This document shows, piece after piece, positions 15,420 through 24,360 of a DNA stretch of 44,859 nucleotides. The translations under genes were made by a program, and so were the position numbers. Numbering within the stretch: the stretch's first letter is position 1; each line of letters starts with the position of its first letter. Source of the stretch: JBLMYQ01 sp050258375. Its GTDB lineage: Bacteria; Bacillota; Clostridia; Acetivibrionales; UBA4821. The stretch is from the NCBI GenBank assembly GCA_050258375.1, contig JBLMYQ010000064.1, forward strand, positions 1 to 44,859. Direction: 5' to 3'. The notes below the pieces were generated by a model that did not search any database, was not told the origin of the DNA, and saw only the letters and a program-made list of their open reading frames with translations.

Positions 15420-16274
15420 ATGAAAGAAGCAATGTATTGGACAAGTGATAAGGGAAAGGTAAAATGCAATCTTTGTCCGCATAATTGTTCTATTGATGAG
15501 GGGAATATAGGAATTTGCAGAGTTAGGAGAAATCTTGAAAATAAGCTGTATTCATTAAATTATGGCAAGATATCCTCTATAGCGCTTGACCCCATAGAGA
15601 AAAAGCCGCTAAGCCTATTCTTTCCCGGCAAAAATATATTATCTGTCGGTACTACAGGATGCAATCTAAAGTGTTCTTTCTGCCAGAATTGGTCAATAGC
15701 CCATGCAGACCCGGATACAATTAATGTTTTGCCAGAGCAGCTTGTGGAAGAAGCTATTAAATTAAAAAAAGATGGCAATATTGGTATAGCATTTACTTAC
15801 AATGAGCCTTCCATCTGGTTTGAGTTTGTTTATGAGACTGTTAAGCTTTCAAAACAAGAAGGACTGAAAAATGTTCTTGTAACTAATGGATTTATTAGTA
15901 TTAAACCGCTTGAGGATATTCTTCCTTATATTGATGCGATGAATATTGATGTAAAGGCATTTAATGATGATTATTATAAGGATATATGCAAGGGTAGGCT
16001 TGAAGATATAAAGAAGACAGTAGAGTTCGCGAATGAGAAGTGCCATGTTGAGGTTACCACACTTATTGTTCCGGAGTTAAATGACAATTTAAATGAAATA
16101 GAACAGCTTGCTTCATGGCTAAGCAGTATTAATCCCGAAATACCAATTCATTTTTCCAGATACTTTCCAAATTACAAAATGAAGGACAAGCAGCCTACTC
16201 CGCGAGAAACACTTGAAAAAGCAAAAAAAATTGCAGAAGGGTATTTAAAATATGTATATATAGGCAACATTTAA
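15420..16274 (+). CDS. amrS: AmmeMemoRadiSam system radical SAM enzyme, short form
   Basis: The product is 284 residues. The N-terminal CNLCPHNC and GICRVR motifs (Cys 16, 19, 23 and near 33) are typical of this PflA-like subfamily. The 4Fe-4S site is the CxxxCxxC motif in TTGCNLKCSFCQNW (about residues 77-90), followed by FTYNEPSIWFEF and a TIM-barrel core ending SRYFPNYKM...YLKYVYIGNI. Members I know continue after the YVYIGN element with a proline-glycine and a cysteine-rich (CPxCG-like) tail. This one stops there, and no such tail is readable in the other frames downstream. The reaction is unknown. ATG starts 3 bp after the AMMECR1 stop; GGAG upstream. Confidence 0.9.
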   Translation: MKEAMYWTSDKGKVKCNLCPHNCSIDEGNIGICRVRRNLENKLYSLNYGKISSIALDPIEKKPLSLFFPGKNILSVGTTGCNLKCSFCQNWSIAHADPDTINVLPEQLVEEAIKLKKDGNIGIAFTYNEPSIWFEFVYETVKLSKQEGLKNVLVTNGFISIKPLEDILPYIDAMNIDVKAFNDDYYKDICKGRLEDIKKTVEFANEKCHVEVTTLIVPELNDNLNEIEQLASWLSSINPEIPIHFSRYFPNYKMKDKQPTPRETLEKAKKIAEGYLKYVYIGNI

Positions 16275-16305
16275 TGACGTTTATATTTCAATTTTGAAAA
16301 AAATG

Positions 16306-16334
16306 CTGACAAGCTCTTTATTAATACATATAAT
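16306..16334 (+). promoter_or_regulatory. Promoter of cdaA-cdaR
   Basis: CTGACA (16306-16311), 17-bp spacer, perfect TATAAT (16329-16334), 38 bp before the TTG start at 16372. It makes the c-di-AMP genes separable from the radical SAM gene upstream, since no terminator is seen between them. Confidence 0.65.
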
Positions 16335-16371
16335 TGAATTGGGTAAAAAATAATCATTAGAGGTGCCATTC

Positions 16372-17244
16372 TTGTACGCAATAATCAATTATATCAAAGA
16401 TTTTATAAGCTACATGGGAATCAACAATATTTTTGATGTATTAAGGGTTACGATTGATATATCTATCGTTTCTTTTGTGATTTATTGGCTTATTGTGCTT
16501 GTAAAAGATACCCGGGCATATCAGCTTATAAAGGGAATAATTGTACTGCTGGTTGCAACTCAATTAAGTGAATTGCTTAAACTTACTACAATTAATTACA
16601 TATTAAAGAATACAATGACATACGGAGTTTTAGCGCTTTTAGTGGTATTCCAGCCTGAGCTTAGAAGAGCGCTTGAACAATTAGGAAGAAGCAAGTTTAA
16701 AGATATATTTGTAGTTGATGAAGAAACTAAAGAAGACAAGCTTAGAAAAGCAATTGATGAAATAATCAGGTCTGTAGACGTTCTTTCAAAAACCTTTACT
16801 GGAGCACTTATAGTTATTGAAAGAGATACTATGATGGGTGACATTATCAGGACAGGGATACCTGTTAATGCTACCATTACTGCTGAACTGATAGTTAATA
16901 TATTTACTCCCAATACACCCCTTCATGATGGTGCAGTTGTAGTTAGAGAGGACAAAATTATGTCTGCGGCATGCTTCCTTCCGCTTACTGAGAATCATGA
17001 CCTCAGCAAGGAGCTTGGAACAAGGCATAGAGCAGCGTTAGGAATTAGCGAAGTAACTGATTCTATAGCAGTAGTTGTTTCCGAGGAAAGTGGTAAGATT
17101 TCAATGGCAATAAATGGAGGATTGACGAGAAACCTTAGTGTTGATACTCTGAAAATGGCTTTGGATAAATTCTTTATTGATAAAAAATACACACCAAAAA
17201 AGCTTATGCTCTGGAAGGTTAAAAAGAATGAAAAAGCAAGGTGA
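16372..17244 (+). CDS. cdaA: Diadenylate cyclase CdaA
   Basis: The product is 290 residues from TTG 16372 (TAGAGGTG 6 nt upstream; the GTG at 16363 lies inside the ribosome site). Three N-terminal membrane helices (about 18-90) precede the DAC domain, which has the signature LHDGAVVVRE and GTRHRAALGISE motifs that bind ATP and metal. It makes cyclic di-AMP from two ATP at the membrane; in Firmicutes this nucleotide controls potassium and osmolyte uptake and wall homeostasis. Its end overlaps the cdaR start by 17 bp, indicating translational coupling with its regulator. Confidence 0.95.
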   Translation: MYAIINYIKDFISYMGINNIFDVLRVTIDISIVSFVIYWLIVLVKDTRAYQLIKGIIVLLVATQLSELLKLTTINYILKNTMTYGVLALLVVFQPELRRALEQLGRSKFKDIFVVDEETKEDKLRKAIDEIIRSVDVLSKTFTGALIVIERDTMMGDIIRTGIPVNATITAELIVNIFTPNTPLHDGAVVVREDKIMSAACFLPLTENHDLSKELGTRHRAALGISEVTDSIAVVVSEESGKISMAINGGLTRNLSVDTLKMALDKFFIDKKYTPKKLMLWKVKKNEKAR

Positions 17245-18457
17245 AGATGTTAGACTCAGGATTATTTCTGTGTTTATTGCGATAGTGCTTTGGATATATG
17301 TCGTCAACATTCAGAATCCTGAGATAAAAAAAGAGTTTGATTCTATTCCGGTTAATGTTAAAAATGTTGACCTTTTATTAGGTTATGGGCTTATATTTTC
17401 TGGAGACAGTACAGATAGTATTTCGGTTAAGTTAAAAGGAAATCAGGATGCTATAAAGAAGATTGAAAGGAATGATATTGAAGCTGTTGCTGACTTAAAA
17501 GATGTAAAGGGTAAATTTGGTCCTGGGAAGGTTTCTATTCCGGTAAAAATAAATCTTCTTACTTCTGATCGGTTAGAAGTTCTTGAGAAAGATAAATATA
17601 GTATGGAAGTTGAGCTGGATAAATATTCACAGATTCAGAAACCGATTGAGGTTGAATTCCAGGGGCAAACCAGCAAGGATATCAAATATGATGTAAAATC
17701 AATCAGACCAAATGTTGTTACCATCAGTGGACCTAAAAAGCTCATATCTACAATTGACTCGGTAAAGGTATTTGTTGATGTAACAAATGCTGAAAAAGAA
17801 ATGTCAGTTGTAAAGAATTTTAGAATATTTACAAAGAGCAATACTGATATAACAAGTAATGAACACCTGACTAAAGATATTCAGAATATACAGATTGATA
17901 TTGACTATCAAAAATATAAGGAGGTTCCTATAATAACTGAGGTGGTTGGGCAGCCTGAAAAAGGCTATTATGTTTCCGGTATTGCTACAAACCCTGAAAA
18001 GGTTATAGTATCAGGGCATACTGATAAAATTAATCCTATTAAGGTAATAAATACTAAAAAGATTAAGATAGAAGGCAAAAGCAGCAATGCCGAAAGCTTG
18101 GTATCCCTTATCATACCGACAGGAATAAATATTAATTTTGAAGGTGATGTAAAAATCAGCGTTGGTATAAAGAAGGAAGATACAAAGACTATAGAATTTT
18201 CAAAATCAGATATTACTGTGCTCAACTCTTCTCCAGATTATGAATATAAGATTATAACCTCCAAGCTGCGTGCTTATCTCTCAGGCAAGCAAGGCGCTCT
18301 TGATTCAGTGACACCTTTAAATCTTGGACTATTTATTGATGTGGCTAGCCTTGGGGAGGGAGAACATCAAATATATCTGCAAATACCTAAAAATGAAAAT
18401 ATGAAACTTCTTGAAAAAACCCAAGCTATAAAGCTTCTGGTATCACGCAGAAAATAA
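17228..18457 (+). CDS. cdaR: CdaA regulator CdaR, YbbR-repeat protein
   Basis: The product is 409 residues starting MKKQGEDVRLRIISVF. One N-terminal membrane helix (about residues 9-27) is followed by an extracytoplasmic region of about four YbbR repeats with recurring V-P-V/I-x-V and PxxVxIxGP patterns. CdaR proteins bind CdaA at the membrane and modulate c-di-AMP synthesis. The ATG at 17228 lies inside the end of cdaA with GGAAGG just upstream; the frame reads back to 17177, but that part overlaps cdaA coding. In many Firmicutes glmM follows as third gene; here the next gene is a convergent phosphohexomutase. Confidence 0.92.
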   Translation: MKKQGEDVRLRIISVFIAIVLWIYVVNIQNPEIKKEFDSIPVNVKNVDLLLGYGLIFSGDSTDSISVKLKGNQDAIKKIERNDIEAVADLKDVKGKFGPGKVSIPVKINLLTSDRLEVLEKDKYSMEVELDKYSQIQKPIEVEFQGQTSKDIKYDVKSIRPNVVTISGPKKLISTIDSVKVFVDVTNAEKEMSVVKNFRIFTKSNTDITSNEHLTKDIQNIQIDIDYQKYKEVPIITEVVGQPEKGYYVSGIATNPEKVIVSGHTDKINPIKVINTKKIKIEGKSSNAESLVSLIIPTGININFEGDVKISVGIKKEDTKTIEFSKSDITVLNSSPDYEYKIITSKLRAYLSGKQGALDSVTPLNLGLFIDVASLGEGEHQIYLQIPKNENMKLLEKTQAIKLLVSRRK

Positions 18458-18489
18458 TGTTAAGAAGGTATTAAATTTATAGGTACAGC

Positions 18490-19851
18490 TTAAAAGTCTT
18501 CGATTCCGAGGGCTTTTTTTATTTCTTCTTTTATTTCTTCAAGTCCTTCGGGAGTTTTGGATTCGCATCTTACAATTAATTCCGGACCAGTATTGGAAGC
18601 TCTTACAAGCCCCCAACCATCGGAGAAAAGAACTCTGACGCCATCAACCTCTACCATAGGAAGCTGCTTTTCTTTAAAATGCTTTCTAACCTTTTCAACT
18701 TGTTCAAATTTCTTATCTTCACTAGAGTGAACCCTGATTTCCGGTGTGGAGTGATATCTGTTTATATCAGATAACAGCAGGGAAAGGCTTTTTTCTGTGT
18801 TTGAAAGTATTCTAAGAAGTCTTGCACCTGCATAGATTGCGTCGTCATAACCATAATATTCGTCTGCAAAAAACATGTGTCCTGACATTTCACCGGTAAA
18901 AACAACTCCGGTTTCTTTCATTTTTGCTTTTATAAGAGAGTGACCGGTTTTGAAGAAAAAAGGCTCTCCTTGAAGCTTTTCAACTTCATCAACAAGTGAT
19001 TGAGAGCATTTGACTTCGATAATTACCTTTGAGTTTGGGTGTGAAGGCATGATTTCCCGCCAGAATAATATCATGAGATTATCTCCCCATATTATGCTGC
19101 CGCGGTCATCAACAACTCCTAATCTGTCTCCGTCTCCATCAAAAGCTATACCCACGTCTGCCTTGCTTTCTATAACCGTCTTAATCAGATGTTCAAGATT
19201 CTCTTTTTTTACAGGGTCGGGAAAATGATTTGGGAACATAGGATTGGATTCACAAAAAAGAGGAATAACCTCACACCCTAATTTTTTAAAAATTTCTTCA
19301 GCAAATAATGAAGCTGTGCCATTGCCGCAATCTACCACAATCTTGAGTTTCCTGCTGCCCAAACCAACCTTATCTATAATAAGGTCTCTATATTTTTCTT
19401 TAATGTCAGCGGTTGTTTGATTCCCTTTACCAGATATAAATTCTTCATTTTCTATAATTTTTTTTAAAGACTGAATCTGTTTGCCATACATTGTTCCGCC
19501 ATCTGCTGTGCAAAGCTTAAAGCCGTTGTACTGCGGAGGATTGTGGCTGGCGGTAACCATTATTCCTGCATTTGTATCAAGGATAATCCTGGAGTAATAA
19601 AGCATAGGAGTAATTACTGTTCCTACATCAATAACATTGACTCCGGTTGATGTAATTCCGCTGATTAAGGCTTTTTTAAGCGATTCAGATGAGATTCTGT
19701 TATCACAGCCAACCACTGCTTTGGTTTCGCCGGAGCGAATGGTAATTGTACCAAACCCTTTGCCGATTGCTTCTGCTGTTTCCTCAGTTATTTCATCACC
19801 AGCAATGCCGCGAATGTCATATTGCCTGAATATTCCAGAATTAACTATCAT
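18490..19851 (-). CDS. Phosphomannomutase/phosphoglucomutase
   Basis: The product is 453 residues, an α-D-phosphohexomutase. Domain signatures: TASHNP with the phosphoserine, the metal loop DGDGDRLG, the sugar-binding GEMSGH and the C-terminal phosphate-binding RASNTGPELIVR. RASNT is typical of bifunctional PMM/PGM (AlgC/ManB-like); GlmM would have an R-x-SGTEP-type loop. It interconverts hexose-6-phosphate and hexose-1-phosphate for nucleotide-sugar synthesis. It is convergent with cdaR, 32 bp apart, with no clear terminator between them. The start is ATG at 19851; the preceding AAAGGTGGAGT on the coding strand provides the ribosome site. Confidence 0.93.
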   Translation of the reverse strand: MIVNSGIFRQYDIRGIAGDEITEETAEAIGKGFGTITIRSGETKAVVGCDNRISSESLKKALISGITSTGVNVIDVGTVITPMLYYSRIILDTNAGIMVTASHNPPQYNGFKLCTADGGTMYGKQIQSLKKIIENEEFISGKGNQTTADIKEKYRDLIIDKVGLGSRKLKIVVDCGNGTASLFAEEIFKKLGCEVIPLFCESNPMFPNHFPDPVKKENLEHLIKTVIESKADVGIAFDGDGDRLGVVDDRGSIIWGDNLMILFWREIMPSHPNSKVIIEVKCSQSLVDEVEKLQGEPFFFKTGHSLIKAKMKETGVVFTGEMSGHMFFADEYYGYDDAIYAGARLLRILSNTEKSLSLLLSDINRYHSTPEIRVHSSEDKKFEQVEKVRKHFKEKQLPMVEVDGVRVLFSDGWGLVRASNTGPELIVRCESKTPEGLEEIKEEIKKALGIEDF

Positions 19852-20077
19852 CTTACTCCACCTTTTTAAAGTATTTATATCCTATATATTATATCCTCAA
19901 TACCAACATATTAATCATGTATTAAATTATATTTTGATGATAAAAGGCATGAAGGTACATATTAATATTCCTGCAATTTATAAAATATGCGCAGATAAAA
20001 GATTTTGTAATAAAAGTTCTTTTTAATAGCGGATATTTATGGTATACTGCTGACAGCAATTCAAGCGGAGGGTGAGT

Positions 20078-20752
20078 ATGGAGGAATTCTTACTGCGCGT
20101 TGCAAATAGTTTATCTTTGCTTGGTATAAGCTTCGCTGCAGGTATATTTGTTGTTACAATTCATGAATATGCACATGCGTTTACATCATGGAGAATGGGT
20201 GACAATCTTCCACGGTTTGGAAGGAGGGTCAGCCTGAATCCACTTAAACATGTCGATATTGTTGGGCTGCTATTTATGGTTCAAACAGGATTTGGATGGG
20301 GAAAGCCTGTACAGACAAGTCCAAAGAATTATAAAGATAAAAAGAAAGGAACAATATTGAACGGCATTTCAGGACCGCTTGCAAATGTGCTTTTAGCAGC
20401 AGTCATGGCTTTCATAATTGCTTTTATAGATATCTTTGCTGAGCAGGGCAAGATATATTTAGCAGGGTATAAAGCGCTATACCTGATAACATTTTTGAAG
20501 GATACTTTAATATTTAGCTTAAACCTTGCACTGGTTAGCCTTATGCCTATGAAGCCATATGATGGATTCATGATTTGGGGAGGAGTAATTCCTTCTAAAA
20601 ACCAATTTAAAATTTTTCAATATCAAGGAGTAATATTAGCATTTTTCCTTTTGATAATATTGATTTCGCCGGAGATATTTTCAACTGTCACAAGACCATT
20701 GGGCGGATTGTTGGAGCTTTCGGCCAGGGGAATCGTACATTTAATTATATAG
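20078..20752 (+). CDS. Site-2 (M50) membrane metalloprotease
   Basis: The product is 224 residues with several membrane helices. HEYAH within VVTIHEYAHAFTSW (about residues 28-41) is the HExxH zinc site, and MPMKPYDGF (about 155) matches the NPxPxDG-like region of the family in a diverged form. Family members cleave substrates inside the membrane; in spore formers related proteins process sigma factors, but no such link is shown here. ATG 20078 lies 7 nt after GGAGG. First gene of a run that continues with trpS, scpA and scpB. Confidence 0.85.
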   Translation: MEEFLLRVANSLSLLGISFAAGIFVVTIHEYAHAFTSWRMGDNLPRFGRRVSLNPLKHVDIVGLLFMVQTGFGWGKPVQTSPKNYKDKKKGTILNGISGPLANVLLAAVMAFIIAFIDIFAEQGKIYLAGYKALYLITFLKDTLIFSLNLALVSLMPMKPYDGFMIWGGVIPSKNQFKIFQYQGVILAFFLLIILISPEIFSTVTRPLGGLLELSARGIVHLII

Positions 20753-20789
20753 AATGACTTTAGAGTTTAGAAATTAGGAGGGAATGTAA

Positions 20790-21770
20790 ATGGGCAAAAA
20801 AAGGATTGTAAGTGGTATGAGAACTACGGGTGCACTGCAGCTGGGAAATTATTTCGGAGCATTGGAAAACTGGGTCAAGCTGCAGGATGAATATGACTGC
20901 TATTTTTTTACTGCCGATTGGCATGCTCTTACAACTGGTTATGAGGATACGTCCCAAATAAGAGAGAATGAAAGAAGTATGATTATAGATTGGCTTTCAG
21001 CAGGGCTTGATCCTGAGAAATGTGTAATATTCAGACAGTCAGATGTAAAAGAGCACGCAGAGCTTCATTTGCTTTTATCAATGATTACTCCGCTTTCATG
21101 GCTTGAAAGATGTCCTACATATAAGGACCAGATAAAGCAATTAAAGGATAAAGATATTTCAACCTACGGGTTTTTAGGATATCCGTGCTTAATGACTGCT
21201 GACATAATTGTATATAAATCAGAACTGGTTCCGGTTGGAGAAGACCAGGTTCCTCATGTTGAGTTGACAAGAGAAATAGTTAGAAGATTTAATAACATTT
21301 ATGGAGAGATTTTTCCAGAACCGCAGCCTATGCTTACAAAAGCCAAAGTGCTTCCAGGGACTGATGGCAGAAAAATGAGTAAGAGCTATGGTAACACAAT
21401 TCTTCTTTCTGAAACAGCTGAAGATGTTAAGAAAAAAGTTAATTCAATGGTTACGGATCCTCAAAGAATAAAAAAGGATGATCCTGGTCATCCAGATGTT
21501 TGTGCTATTTTTGCTTACAAAAAGATATTTTCACCTGAAGAAGTCGCGCAGGTTGAAAGTGATTGTAAACAAGGGAAGATAGGATGCGTTCAATGCAAGA
21601 AAGCACTTATCGAAAAGCTTAATGATTACCTTGAGCCAATGCGTCAAAGAAGAGCCGAAATACTTAAAAAGCCGGACATAGTTGATGAAATATTGGCACA
21701 TGGAGCTCAAAGAGCTCGCAAAATTGCCCAGGAAACTATGGAAGAAGTACGTAGGGCAATGAAGCTTTAA
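20790..21770 (+). CDS. trpS: Tryptophanyl-tRNA synthetase
   Basis: The product is 326 residues, class I synthetase. The HIGH-equivalent region is the TGALQLGNYFGAL stretch (residues 13-25), and KMSKS is present as GRKMSKSYGN (about 193-202). It charges tRNA-Trp. ATG with GGAGGG upstream, 37 bp after the M50 protease gene. No T-box or trp leader is visible in front, so it is expressed from the upstream promoter or a weak one in the small gap. Confidence 0.97.
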   Translation: MGKKRIVSGMRTTGALQLGNYFGALENWVKLQDEYDCYFFTADWHALTTGYEDTSQIRENERSMIIDWLSAGLDPEKCVIFRQSDVKEHAELHLLLSMITPLSWLERCPTYKDQIKQLKDKDISTYGFLGYPCLMTADIIVYKSELVPVGEDQVPHVELTREIVRRFNNIYGEIFPEPQPMLTKAKVLPGTDGRKMSKSYGNTILLSETAEDVKKKVNSMVTDPQRIKKDDPGHPDVCAIFAYKKIFSPEEVAQVESDCKQGKIGCVQCKKALIEKLNDYLEPMRQRRAEILKKPDIVDEILAHGAQRARKIAQETMEEVRRAMKL

Positions 21771-21795
21771 ATTTTTGAAGCTAGAAGGGTGAGTT

Positions 21796-22548
21796 ATGGA
21801 ACACGCAGTGGGGTACACCATAAAAATACAAAATTTTGAAGGTCCGCTGGATTTGCTTTTCCATCTTATTGAAAAGAATAAGATGGATATTTATGATATT
21901 CAAATTGGTGAAATAACCGACCAATATCTTGAGTATTTAGGGGAGATGGAAAGTATTGACCTTGATATCGCAAGTGAATTTCTGGTTATGGCGTCAACAC
22001 TTTTATTGATTAAATCCAGAATGCTTTTGCCAAAGCCTCAGCCTCCGGAAGAAGATCCTGAAATGCTTAGAGATAAGCTTATACATTCTTTGCTTGAGTA
22101 CAAAAAATACAAAGAATGTGCGGGAGAGCTAAAGAACAGGGAAGCCCACTATGGAATGATGTTCTATAAGACACAAGAGGTATTTAAGGTTATGACTTTT
22201 GATATAGTAAACAAGAGCTATCCTTCTGAGGTTATATCTGAAATATATAGAGATGTTTGTATTAGGAATATAAAAAAATCAAATCCAAGAAAAGAGATTA
22301 TGAATGATTTGATTGTAAAAGAGAAGATAACTATCAGAAGTAAGATTAAAGAGATAGTGAAATTCCTCTTTGACAAGACGAAATTCAAATTTTCAGAATT
22401 GTTTATAAATGGAAACGATACCAAAATGGATATTGTGACTTCGTTTATGGCTGTTCTTGAGCTTGCAAAAATTAAAAAATTATCTATTGAACAAAAAGAA
22501 GCCTTTGGAGAAATAATCGTAAAAAAGACAAAAGGAGGAGCAGCATAG
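21796..22548 (+). CDS. scpA: Chromosome segregation and condensation protein ScpA
   Basis: The product is 250 residues, the kleisin subunit of the SMC-ScpAB condensin. The N-terminal segment FEGPLDLLFHLIEKNKMDIYDI (residues about 14-35) and the LDIASEFLVMASTLLLIKSRMLLP helix are family hallmarks. The C-terminal winged helix binds the SMC head. The stop shares a base with the scpB GTG start, giving tight coupling. ATG with a GAAGGGTGAG site. Confidence 0.97.
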   Translation: MEHAVGYTIKIQNFEGPLDLLFHLIEKNKMDIYDIQIGEITDQYLEYLGEMESIDLDIASEFLVMASTLLLIKSRMLLPKPQPPEEDPEMLRDKLIHSLLEYKKYKECAGELKNREAHYGMMFYKTQEVFKVMTFDIVNKSYPSEVISEIYRDVCIRNIKKSNPRKEIMNDLIVKEKITIRSKIKEIVKFLFDKTKFKFSELFINGNDTKMDIVTSFMAVLELAKIKKLSIEQKEAFGEIIVKKTKGGAA

Positions 22549-23075
22549 TGGAAATAAAAAAAATTGAAGGATTAATAGAAGCATTGCTGTTTGCATCAGG
22601 TGAACCTGTTCATATTGAAACATTGGCTGAGATTACGTCTGTTGACAGCAAAACCTTGATTAATATAATTAACCGTTTATCAGATTCATATCTGTCAGAA
22701 AATAGAGGGATACAAATCCGTGAAATAAATGGTGCCTATCAGTTGTGCTCAAAGATAGATTATTTTGAGTATGTAAAAAAGCTCTTTGAGCCAAGGCAAA
22801 AACAGGGGCTTTCTCAGGCTGCGCTCGAAACTCTTTCAATAATTGCTTACAACCAGCCTGAAACCAAGGTTGAAATTGAAAAAATCAGGGGAGTAAATTC
22901 AGACAGCTCTGTTAATCTGCTTTTGGAGAGAAATCTGATTAAAGAAGCAGGTAGAATGGATGCTCCGGGGAAGCCGATTTTGTTTGAAACAACTGAAGAA
23001 TTTTTAAGGGCTTTTGGTTATAAAACACTTGCAGAGCTTCCACCCGTTGATGAAATGCTGAAGAATGAGGAATAA
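22548..23075 (+). CDS. scpB: Segregation and condensation protein ScpB
   Basis: The product is 175 residues: two winged-helix domains (about 5-80 and 90-160) with the conserved LSQAALETLSIIAYNQPETKVEIEKIRGV region split across the second. Dimers bind ScpA in the condensin complex. GTG start overlapping the scpA stop by one base, with GGAGGAG just upstream inside scpA. A terminator follows the gene. Confidence 0.97.
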   Translation: MEIKKIEGLIEALLFASGEPVHIETLAEITSVDSKTLINIINRLSDSYLSENRGIQIREINGAYQLCSKIDYFEYVKKLFEPRQKQGLSQAALETLSIIAYNQPETKVEIEKIRGVNSDSSVNLLLERNLIKEAGRMDAPGKPILFETTEEFLRAFGYKTLAELPPVDEMLKNEE

Positions 23076-23090
23076 AAATCAACGTAAAAA

Positions 23091-23120
23091 ATGCAGCTTT
23101 TACTAAGCTGTATTTTTTTA
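23091..23120 (+). terminator. Terminator after scpB
   Basis: ATGCAGCTT / AAGCTGTAT form a 9-bp stem (one G-U type pair) with a 5-nt loop, followed by seven T. Confidence 0.8.
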
Positions 23121-23167
23121 TGAATTTTTTTCCATTGTACGGAAAGAATATTTACTGAGGTGTTTAT

Positions 23168-23761
23168 ATGCTATACCTTATTATTATTATTTTAATTATC
23201 CTGATTATTTTTATATTATTTTTAATTTTTAGTGATATTACGATACACATAATGTTTCGAAGGACTCCGGATTACCAAAAATCAAGTGCGCAAGTCCTTT
23301 TTTTAAACAGCTTGAAGCTGATGGATAAAAAATCAGATTCAAAAGCAGAAAAGAGAGAAAAGATATTTGACAAGTTTGATAAGTACAGCGAAATAGTAAC
23401 TAAATCAGTAGGTACTATAGGCAGATATAATGACTTTTTAAAAGATATTAATCACAATCTCGGAAGTGGCTTGAAGGCAGCAAAATTAAAACTGGTGACC
23501 AGTATAGGAGCAGGAGATTCGGCTTTAACAGCTGTCCTTTGTGGAAGCGTATGGGCAATATTGGGCAATCTGAGGATGCAAAAGGATTACTACAATCTTT
23601 TTAATAATGTTGAATTTTCAGTAAATCCGAATTACAAAAAAAAGATTTTTGCAATTGATGTGGACAGTATATTTACAATTAAAACTGTTTATATTATTTA
23701 TGTGCTTATTTCACTAAAACAAATAATTGACCTTGAGGAAGAGAAAATCAAGGTTGGATAG
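23168..23761 (+). CDS. DUF2953 membrane protein
   Basis: The product is 197 residues: one very hydrophobic N-terminal helix (about 2-25), a charged middle (about 50-100), then the SIGAGDSALTAVLCGSVWAILG stretch characteristic of DUF2953 (G-x-G-D-x-x-x-T-x-x-x-x-G), and a second hydrophobic segment near the end. Function unknown. In clostridial genomes it lies next to ytfJ as here (56 bp upstream), suggesting a link to sporulation. ATG with GAGGTG. Confidence 0.85.
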   Translation: MLYLIIIILIILIIFILFLIFSDITIHIMFRRTPDYQKSSAQVLFLNSLKLMDKKSDSKAEKREKIFDKFDKYSEIVTKSVGTIGRYNDFLKDINHNLGSGLKAAKLKLVTSIGAGDSALTAVLCGSVWAILGNLRMQKDYYNLFNNVEFSVNPNYKKKIFAIDVDSIFTIKTVYIIYVLISLKQIIDLEEEKIKVG

Positions 23762-23817
23762 AGAAGTTAACAGCTATTCATGAGCTTTTAATATAAAAAT
23801 GTGAAAGGAAGATTATA

Positions 23818-24294
23818 ATGAATGAACATCCTATTCAAGGATTAATGTCAACTGCTATGCAAAGCATTAAGGATATGGTAGATGTAAATACAATTGTAGG
23901 AGATGCAGTGCAGGCTCCTGATGGGACGGTAATAATACCAATATCAAAGGTTTCATTTGGTTTTGCAGCAGGAGGAAGTGAGTTTAAAGGCGATATTGAA
24001 GAAGAGGATTCAAGAGATAGGGATAGGGATAAAGACAAAAATATATTAAGAATGCCTTTCGGAGGAGGAAGCGGTGCAGGAGTAAGTATTTCACCAATTG
24101 CTTTTTTGGTGGTGAATAAAGAAAATATAAAGCTAATGCCGGTTAATTTTAATACATCATTGGATAAGCTTCTTGATTTTATTCCTGAAATGATGGAGAG
24201 GCTTAATGATTCGGTCAAAAAGAAGATTTGTATGAGAAAAGAAGGCAAAAGCTCAGAAGGGCATGGTAAGAAAGATTGCTTAAGTGAAGACTAG
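23818..24294 (+). CDS. ytfJ: Sporulation protein YtfJ (GerW family)
   Basis: The product is 158 residues. It has the GerW/YtfJ core: MNEHPIQGLMSTAMQSIKDMVDVNTIVG, then TVIIPISKVSFGFAAGGSEF, a Gly-rich GGGSGAGVSISPIAFLVV segment and a C-terminal helix. A charged Asp/Arg/Lys insert with RDRDRDKD is at about 62-75. In Bacillus, GerW is needed for SleB-dependent spore germination, so its presence supports a spore-forming host. ATG preceded by GAAAGGAAG. It is followed by the long bidirectional hairpin at 24309. Confidence 0.92.
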   Translation: MNEHPIQGLMSTAMQSIKDMVDVNTIVGDAVQAPDGTVIIPISKVSFGFAAGGSEFKGDIEEEDSRDRDRDKDKNILRMPFGGGSGAGVSISPIAFLVVNKENIKLMPVNFNTSLDKLLDFIPEMMERLNDSVKKKICMRKEGKSSEGHGKKDCLSED

Positions 24295-24308
24295 GAAGAA
24301 AAATAATA

Positions 24309-24360
24309 TAGCAAGCAAAAAAACTAATTTATGAATATAAATTAGTTTTTTTGCTTGCTA
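24309..24360. terminator. Perfect 24-bp-stem bidirectional terminator
   Basis: 24 bp of exact complementarity (24309-24332 with 24337-24360) and a 4-nt GAAT loop, including A-run and T-run on either side. It serves ytfJ on the plus strand and the minus-strand ACT gene, whose stop codon (24358-24360) is inside the stem. Confidence 0.9.

Noticed and set aside
23835..24248. 137-codon minus-strand frame within ytfJ
   Set aside because: A shadow of the ytfJ reading frame; low-complexity Ser/Leu content and no start signals.
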